64,000 bases of DNA from Cryptomeria japonica (Eukaryota > Streptophyta > Pinopsida > Cupressales > Cupressaceae), in the NCBI RefSeq assembly GCF_030272615.1, contig NC_081412.1:139700747-139764746 (forward strand). Direction: 5' to 3'. Position 1 is the stretch's first letter, and every line of letters starts with the position of its first letter. Below are positions 57,531 through 64,000 of the stretch, one piece after another. The notes under the pieces were generated by a model. That model was not told the origin of the DNA. It worked only from the letters and a program-made list of their open reading frames with translations, and made no database searches. The position numbers were made by a program, and so were the translations under genes.

Positions 57531-59660
57531 CCAAGTATCAAGTTAGTTCAAAAATTAAAAAATGCTTGACCCAAAAATTCCATGCTAATACTCATAATCA
57601 AAAGGTAATCAACCAACATAAGTTAGAGTATACCAAACTTAGAAGGAGGCACTCCCTCTTAACTTGTGCACAATCAATCTTTTATGTTAATCTCAAGGAT
57701 CCTGTCCATCTATCTTTCAATCAATAGGGTGGACCCATAGCACAATTATTGAGATAAGATGAGGATAACTTCCATCAAGAGATTACACAACAAGATTGCC
57801 AATCCAATGTCATCAATAGAAAACGAAAATCCTAAGAGATCAATTGCGAAATCTTTCAAAGAGGAACCATAATTAGAATCACAGATTTGTAGAAAATAGT
57901 TTCAGCCAATGAATAGTAACATTATGCAATGTTAGTAAGACAAGATATAAATTCAATCTCTTGGAACAAACGACGGAGTAAGCACAACAAGGAATACTCA
58001 AACCTCACAAATCATCCAACCGTGCCCCATCAACCTCTTACAGGAGAAGTGATGAATCTACAATTATCAGAACTCAAGATTCCATTAAGGTCCATAGTTG
58101 ATCATTATCTTTGGTATTACAAAACCAAAAAAAGGTTTGCACTAAAACATTAAGAGCAAAAGGGATCTTTAATACACTTCTAAAACAACAAGGAGCCACA
58201 CATAACTTCTTCATAACACATTTAGTAGATCTCATTCTTTACATCAACGGTCATTTTTGAAGGTTGAGAACAACTCAAAGCTGTGTTCTGAAACACATGA
58301 TTACTAGAATAACTTATAACATTGGTGTAACAATAAACGAAAGTAGTAGTTCACTCAAATCAGAAGAAAGAACATAGAAAAGACCAAAGACTGAATGCAG
58401 CCACAATATTAGTTCATCTATTTGCAGTTCAGTCCAGAGGAAAGTAATCATAAGTGAATCAAAACAAATGAGCATTGATAAAATTGATCTAACAACAACA
58501 TCATTCTGCAAAATGATAAAGTACTTATTAGTTATACTCTTTGTTAACCACCAAGCACAATTTATATTTGATCAAAACAAAAACAGATCTCAAGGTAGTT
58601 TATGATAGTAGAATAATCCCATACGTCAAAAAGCACATGAAGAAGATCTATATTATACGAACTACAAGGCTAGCATTAACTCTTGCATACTACGAACAAG
58701 ATTGTAGATCATCTTTCAACTAAACTTTTCTATCAGGAACACCTATTAGTAAAATTACCCATAGGCCAACATATTAAGTCAAAGTGATCTCGATCTGTTC
58801 ATTAAGAGTTCATCTCCATAATTAATTGAACATAAAATTCCTACACCTCAGTCGGTATACTTATATCAATGATGCCAAGGCAAACAATCATTAGCTCCTC
58901 ATGATTGTACACATTTCCATAAGTCGTTCATGTCAAGTTGAATTCAAGTCAACAAAAATGTCATGAATGAAGGTCATTAAAAAAAACATAACTCAACCAA
59001 GCATAGCTTCTCACTTAGAATAAGTATTCATCACAAGAATACTTAGAACTTTTAAATAAAAAAAGTCAATAGTAGAACCGGTCCATATTATTTAATATAA
59101 TAACAATATCTAAATTACATATGTAGAGAACATAACAAGTATTTAGATCATAGTCATATAGATGACAACTGTGAATGATGAGTACAAGACATTCTTGATT
59201 CCAATCAAAACATTAACGAAGGATCGATCTATAATACCTTGCAACACTCAAGCAGAAATTTAGAATACCTTCTAAGTTCTAAAAGAGTATGCAAATCAAA
59301 GATTATGATGATATCTAAATAATGTTCTATATTAGATAAGTCTACCAACTAAGGCAATTAGAATCATAAAATCAATATGACCTAGAATTAGGTCAGCCAA
59401 ACTATAATACATCAATTTCTTGGATAAGCTGAGTATAATATATCTTGCAATCAAGAATGCAATGACTCAAAAATACTTAGCTTGAATGACGCTGAAGAGT
59501 CAGATCTTCAAGCATACAGGACCAAGATGTGACCATGCTAAACCTTTGATCACAAACCTTTTCAATCTCTCCTCGATCTTGTAACCTGTCATCAATTTTA
59601 CAACAGCAAGAAAGTGCAAGATCTAGGCTACAGGATGCTAGATCTGATTACGGTTAGTAC
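57531..59660 (-). other. Interior of element E, unreadable
   Basis: Should hold gag, protease and integrase by position, but I could not read any motif. AT rich with many stops. Confidence 0.45.
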
Positions 59661-59662
59661 AA

Positions 59663-59678
59663 CTTGGCTTTGATAACA
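59663..59678 (-). other. Primer-binding site of element E
   Basis: On minus TGTTATCAAAGCCAAG, adjoining the LTR end. It is a decayed form of the initiator-Met site TGGTATCAGAGCC. Confidence 0.75.
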
Positions 59679-60568
59679 TGTTAACTTTTAGCACTTTCAG
59701 ATTAATATAAACTCAGAAAACAGATTTTAGTTTCTAACTAAATTGATTAGATGCAAGATTTAGAGTTTTCTAGGTTTAGGCATCACATAGAAATGAACAA
59801 AATAAGAACAAGACTTGGTTACCCTGGGAAAACCTCCTAGGAGGAAAAAAACCCAGCCACTCCTCAGATCTGATTATGGATTATATTCATATGAAGATTA
59901 CAACACTTATCTTTAGTACTTGAAGATGATTGCACATAGGGCTGATAAGGTCTTCAACAAGTCTGCACTTTTGTAAGTCTCAAGGCTGCCCCATTTAACA
60001 CAGTAATCAGCAATCAGATCCACACTCTAGGTCAGCAGTTCTTGTATCTTAAGTCTGTCCCTTTGCCTGAAACTGGACTGCAACCCTAGCTGTTTGAATC
60101 TGGAATAGTTCGCCCTCCTTGTAATGATATTTGCAGAATAGTTCGCTCTCCTTGCAATTGTATTTGCTCTTGATATTAGCGCCTTTTATGACAGATACAA
60201 ATCGCCAATATTACTTCTTCAAACTTCACATTTTAGGTAGAGGTATAATTCTCATGGAATGATAAAACTGAATGAGTGAATTGTGATGTGAGGTTTATGC
60301 TTATTTATATGTGGAGCAATACTCATAAACATGTTGGCTTGCCTTATAAATTAAAACCCTTTTAATTTATTTAATGCGAAATATATTGGGATAGGGTTGG
60401 CCCTATCATGATGGCGTGTTAGGCTTGTATGTAGCATGGGGTCTTTTATTAGATGCCGTGAGGTATAGGGCCCAGCCCTACGTGTTGGGGAAGGGGCTGG
60501 CCCCCTTGGGCGGATTCCAATGTTGCGCAAGGCAATTGGAATCCGTCATTCCCTAATTACAATCAACA
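59679..60568 (-). repeat. 5' LTR of element E, 890 bp
   Basis: Pairs with 54844-55738. TATA box at 60301-60310 on minus. Confidence 0.92.
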
Positions 60569-61734
60569 CAAGCTGGCTGGCCAAGGCAGGCATGTATATA
60601 TTTTTTATTGTTTTTATTGTTAGCTTCAAGGAGGTCTTCCCATTGGGGAAAGCAAAGAATAAATTAATTAAAAATCAATTTATTCTCCTTAATAAGGGGC
60701 AGCACCTATAAGGGGGCATTCCATTTCGAATAATTGTTTTTGCAATTTATAAAACTCCTTAAAGCATGGGGTGTCAAAAATTAATTACTTGTGAAATTTA
60801 ATGATTAAATTGCCTTTCTTTGATCAATAAAATCTCGATCATAGTGCCTTAAATTTGGCACAACTTAATCCTCCATCCATTATGCCACTGATTTGCCATT
60901 TGACATCAATGACAATAATCTAAGAAACAATTTATACTTTAATTGATAAGGTAAATTCCAAACATTTATGCATTTGCTAAGACAGCAAAAATCATTCACA
61001 GGTTTGAGAACTTTAGAACAGTTTGTTGAACAACTCCGCACAAGGTTGAGAATACCATAGTTCAAGCAATACCTAAAAATCGCCATCATTGTAATGTACC
61101 CAATAGAATTTAATAATAAATAATAATAATAATAAAATTAAAATACAAAAGAATAAAAATAAAATTTAAATAAAATTATAAAAGAATGTAATTAAATCTA
61201 ATTAAATTTTAATTAAGTTAATGAATGGTCAAAAGACATGGAAGGAAAAGTTGTGACTCCCTCAAACATGAGATATAAAAGGGAGAAGAGAACGTCATTT
61301 GAGAAGGGGATAATATGGGAATGAAATGTGCAGTTCTGATTTAAATAAGAAGTGCAGATCTGATTGTGAAAGGTTGTGTCCCCTTCAAAGGGCAGAAATG
61401 ATAAAGAGTTGCACTCTTTCAAAGGGTGCTTATGGTGAAAGGGTGTGTCACTTGCTGAAAGGGCATACATGATGAAGAGGTGTGACCTCTCCCTCACATT
61501 GAGAGATATAAAGGAAAGGAATCAAAAGCATTTAGAGAGAACACCATTGATCAGATAAGATCAGAACTGTTATTAAGTTACAGGCGGTAACATCCTTGTT
61601 CTTGGTGGTATGCATGGGGATGTGCTTAATATATGAAGTCTTATAATAGTAAAAAAATAAAATTAATAGTAAAAATGAAAATAATAATAATTTTAACTCA
61701 AAAAAAGAAGACCCCAATGAAATGCACACAGAAA
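60569..61734. other. AT-rich DNA with purine-rich degenerate repeats
   Basis: No gene. 61100-61200 is made of AATAATAA/AAATAAAA words. 61240-61540 holds diffuse copies of GAAAGGGTGTGTC and GAGATATAAAAGGGAG; two TATA-like ATATAAA words (about 61270 and 61506) on + suggest a promoter-bearing LTR remnant, but no ends were found. Confidence 0.4.
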
Positions 61735-62010
61735 ATATTGAGAGGGGCGTGGGGGGGTTGATCAGTATTTTAAATTTTTAAAGACATGAAACCTCATAAA
61801 ACATAGAGAGAGTAAACATCAAGACGCAAACACCAATTTTCTCATGGAAAACCCTTTCAGGTAAAAAACTTTGACACACAATAGCTTTCATTAACAAATG
61901 GGCACCAACCCAGATTACAAAAGTGAGCACCAACTCACTGAGAGCACCAACTCTCCTTGAAGCACCAACTTCAATAAGCTGAAGCACCTACTCCAGTCTT
62001 TTATATACTC
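61735..62010 (-). repeat. LTR-like fragment H (copia type), related to G
   Basis: GAGAGGGGCGTGGGGGGGTTGATC at 61739, CATGGAAAACCC near 61842, micro-hairpins at 61899-61996, then a minus-strand TATA box (AGTATATAAAAG, 61998-62009). Same order as in G and in the copia C LTR. Confidence 0.55.
61899..61996. repeat. Micro-hairpins with CACCAA loop (fragment H)
   Basis: Five in a row: TGGG/CCCA (61899-61912), AGTGAG/CTCACT (61922-61939), GAGAG/CTCTC (61940-61955), TTGAAG/CTTCAA (61957-61974), and CTGAAG/CTCCAG with loop CACCTA and one mismatch (61979-61996). The first four share the loop CACCAA exactly. Confidence 0.8.
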
Positions 62011-64000
62011 AAAAATTATTGAAACTTTTAGAAAGGTCTTTGCATTTTACATTTAAAAATCTTGTCATATTCACATAAGCAGCTCCATTAAGTATCTCTC
62101 AAATATAAGCTCCTCACTCTGAAAGTAAAGCTAGACTCCTTCTCTGAATTGCACTCAGCACAATCATATCCTCCTTATTTTCACCAGTTCACAAGCTCAG
62201 GCATCCTTCACAGAGCACACACATCTTTTTCAAAACTTTCCACATACATATATGACCATGAACGGAAACATTACTTACACTTTTTGTTCTCATTCAAAAA
62301 AATATATCACGAACTAGAACCACCCATAAACTTTTCAGCCTGTCCTCATATGAAACACTCGGAAATTTATTAACAGAATTTTTTTTTTAATCAGCGAATA
62401 AAAACACAAACTAAGAATCAGTCAAAAAAAGGTAAGACAGAGGAATATCTCGTGCCACAAATGGTTAGCATCCTCAATTAGAATCCATGAAGTTTGCAAC
62501 ATATGAAGTCTCATAGCCACGTTCACCTTTTTTAGCAAATAAAGGTCGGTCATGACTCCTTTATGAAACAACATCCAGCATTGAATAGATACAATGATCT
62601 GATTTTCGTCAGAAATACCTAACTTAGAAAACTGTTACAAAGTAAACGCTATTCCCACTTATAGAGGGTGATGATGCATTGTAGGGTGGCCACGATAAAC
62701 TCAACACAAAAAACCTTTTCTATTTTTGATCTGACATTTGTCAGTCATCTTGAACAAAACCATTGCCATAGCTGAAATCTTATTGAGTTTACCATTGAAA
62801 AAGCAGTTGGTGACATGGCAATCAGACTTGGCCAGAGAAGCTGACAAGAAGCAGGTGAAGTGGACACACAGCCAACTCAAACAAACAACCATGCAGCTCA
62901 AGCAAGTAAGCAACCAGCTCAAGTAGACAACCAAGTAGCTCAACCAAGCAACCAAGTAGCTCAACTTAGCAACCAAGTAAGTCAAACAAATAATTGCTAG
63001 ACAACCTTGATCATCATCCTTTGCCATCAATGACAAAATATCCAACACCCTAAAAGACCATTTCGGAAAACAATATAAATCAAATGAAACTCCTTTTAAA
63101 ATACTCGATTCACACATCCAAAAAATATAAAAATAAAATAATTATGGATGACCACAAAGGGCTGTAACAGTGACACCACAGGGTTGGCAAAGGCGGTTTT
63201 GATTGCACTTGGCCAAGGTAGTTTTGTTAAACTTACTTACAAAGACAATCTTATTGCATATCATGCAGAGTGAGATGGGATGGAATTATCCTGAAAATCC
63301 TCGTTGATAAAATCCTGCACACTCAACATGCACAGCATGAAAGATTGCAGTCGAAGCATTTAAATAGACAATTACTTTATACATTCAATTGCATCTTTAA
63401 TCAATTCATTTACATGGGATTTCACCATTCATCAGTATGGATAAGTAACTATATTTTATACAATTTAAATGCATTATTAAACTTATTTTAAACATGATAA
63501 AATCTATTGATTTAAATTATAAATTTAGATCCCTGTTAATTCACAATTCACGCTTTAGCACAGATTCACTATTGTAAACAATCAATTCAATATAACTAAT
63601 AAGATTAAGTGCAATAATTTTACATAACTAAAATCTGTGTTTCTCATGATGAATCGAGAATCAACTAATTTAGATATGATCACATTACACATTGTTAATA
63701 TTGTCATACTTATGAATTTAGGGACACAATCATTATTACTATCTAGTAATTAGGTCAACGTTGTGCAACATACAGCAATGTTCACAAGCTGATGGAGTTT
63801 GACATATGCTGAAATACAATTGGGTTTTACATGGTCAAAGACCTGATTTTGTGTTATCCAATCCTATAACTGGTTTATCACTGTAAGTTTGTGAATATTT
63901 AGACAAGCCAAATTTCAACTACAATTATCATATTATGTCTATGTCTGTTTCTGAAAGTGTTCACTACTTTAAAAAGAAACAACGCCATGCTTTAGCAGCA
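62010..64000. other. AT-rich terminal region, no gene recognised
   Basis: No coding family recognised. Contains only the short minisatellite at 62866-62995. Confidence 0.45.
62866..62995. repeat. 20-bp minisatellite CAACCAAGTAGCTCAAC
   Basis: Six or seven imperfect copies. The Leu/Tyr/Val-rich open frame on minus at 62701-63117 is an artefact of it. Confidence 0.85.

Larger units (their letters stand above)
54844..60568 (-). mobile_element. Element E: decayed Ty1/copia retrotransposon, 5.7 kb
   Basis: LTRs 54844-55738 and 59679-60568 both begin TGTTAACTTTTAGC and end AATCAACA. Flanks read CAAGT and CAAGC, a target duplication with one change. On minus the primer site TGTTATCAAAGCCAAG follows the right LTR directly, and a polypurine tract AAGAGGGAG precedes the left one, so pol runs on minus. 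Only RT and RNase H scraps are readable. The 3' untranslated part holds two tandem hairpin arrays. Inserted next to LTR fragment G. Confidence 0.88.

Noticed and set aside
62701..63117. Membrane-like 138-codon minus frame
   Set aside because: Its Leu/Tyr/Val repeats come from the 20-bp minisatellite at 62866-62995.

Overview
The window looks like a stretch of a very large seed-plant genome, most likely a gymnosperm. It is almost wholly made of nested, decaying LTR retrotransposons of the Ty3/gypsy Tat and chromovirus lineages and of Ty1/copia, plus one plant-type LINE. I cannot name the species. The only host-gene material I can support is one F-box first exon (50901-51043). There are no bacterial features, no CRISPR array, and no tRNA or rRNA gene that I can see.

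Layout. 1-12006 is element A, a Tat-like Ty3/gypsy element on + whose 5' LTR is cut by the window edge. It keeps gag, protease and the integrase C-terminus but has lost reverse transcriptase, RNase H and most of integrase. It carries a plant-mobile-domain (PMD) gene antisense to pol. 12007-15451 is decayed intergenic DNA, followed by a (TA)n tract. 15549-47140 is an old chromovirus (element D, minus strand). It is split by a complete copia element (C, 16317-24064) and by an 18.8-kb Tat element (B, 25758-44516, target duplication GAAGT). B itself holds a solo LTR (F, 32070-33298, target duplication GGACT). 48057-50465 is a LINE remnant. 50711-51043 is a tandem duplication followed by the F-box exon. 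The rest contains a gypsy integrase scrap, a minisatellite, a decayed copia element E (54844-60568) inserted next to one copia-like LTR fragment (G), and a second fragment of that type (H, near 61740).

How the parts work together. A and B share an architecture: LTR beginning TGTAGAC, a structured leader, gag-pro-(pol), a set of small hairpins after pol, an antisense PMD gene, then an imperfect hairpin running into the polypurine tract. The non-autonomous A could therefore have been mobilised by a B-like partner. Nearly every in-frame stop I traced in these elements is a C-to-T change at a Gln or Arg codon, as expected from loss of methylated cytosines.

Most unusual signal. Several unrelated elements carry arrays of tiny hairpins in untranslated DNA in which the loop is constant while the stems change in a pair-preserving way. 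These are CACCAA loops in LTRs G and H, GTTAA-type loops in the copia C LTRs, CCATC/GATGG versus CCACC/GGTGG stems in E, and GGTG-AAAA hairpins after pol in A and B. This pattern suggests selection on RNA or single-stranded DNA structure and I do not know of a description of it.
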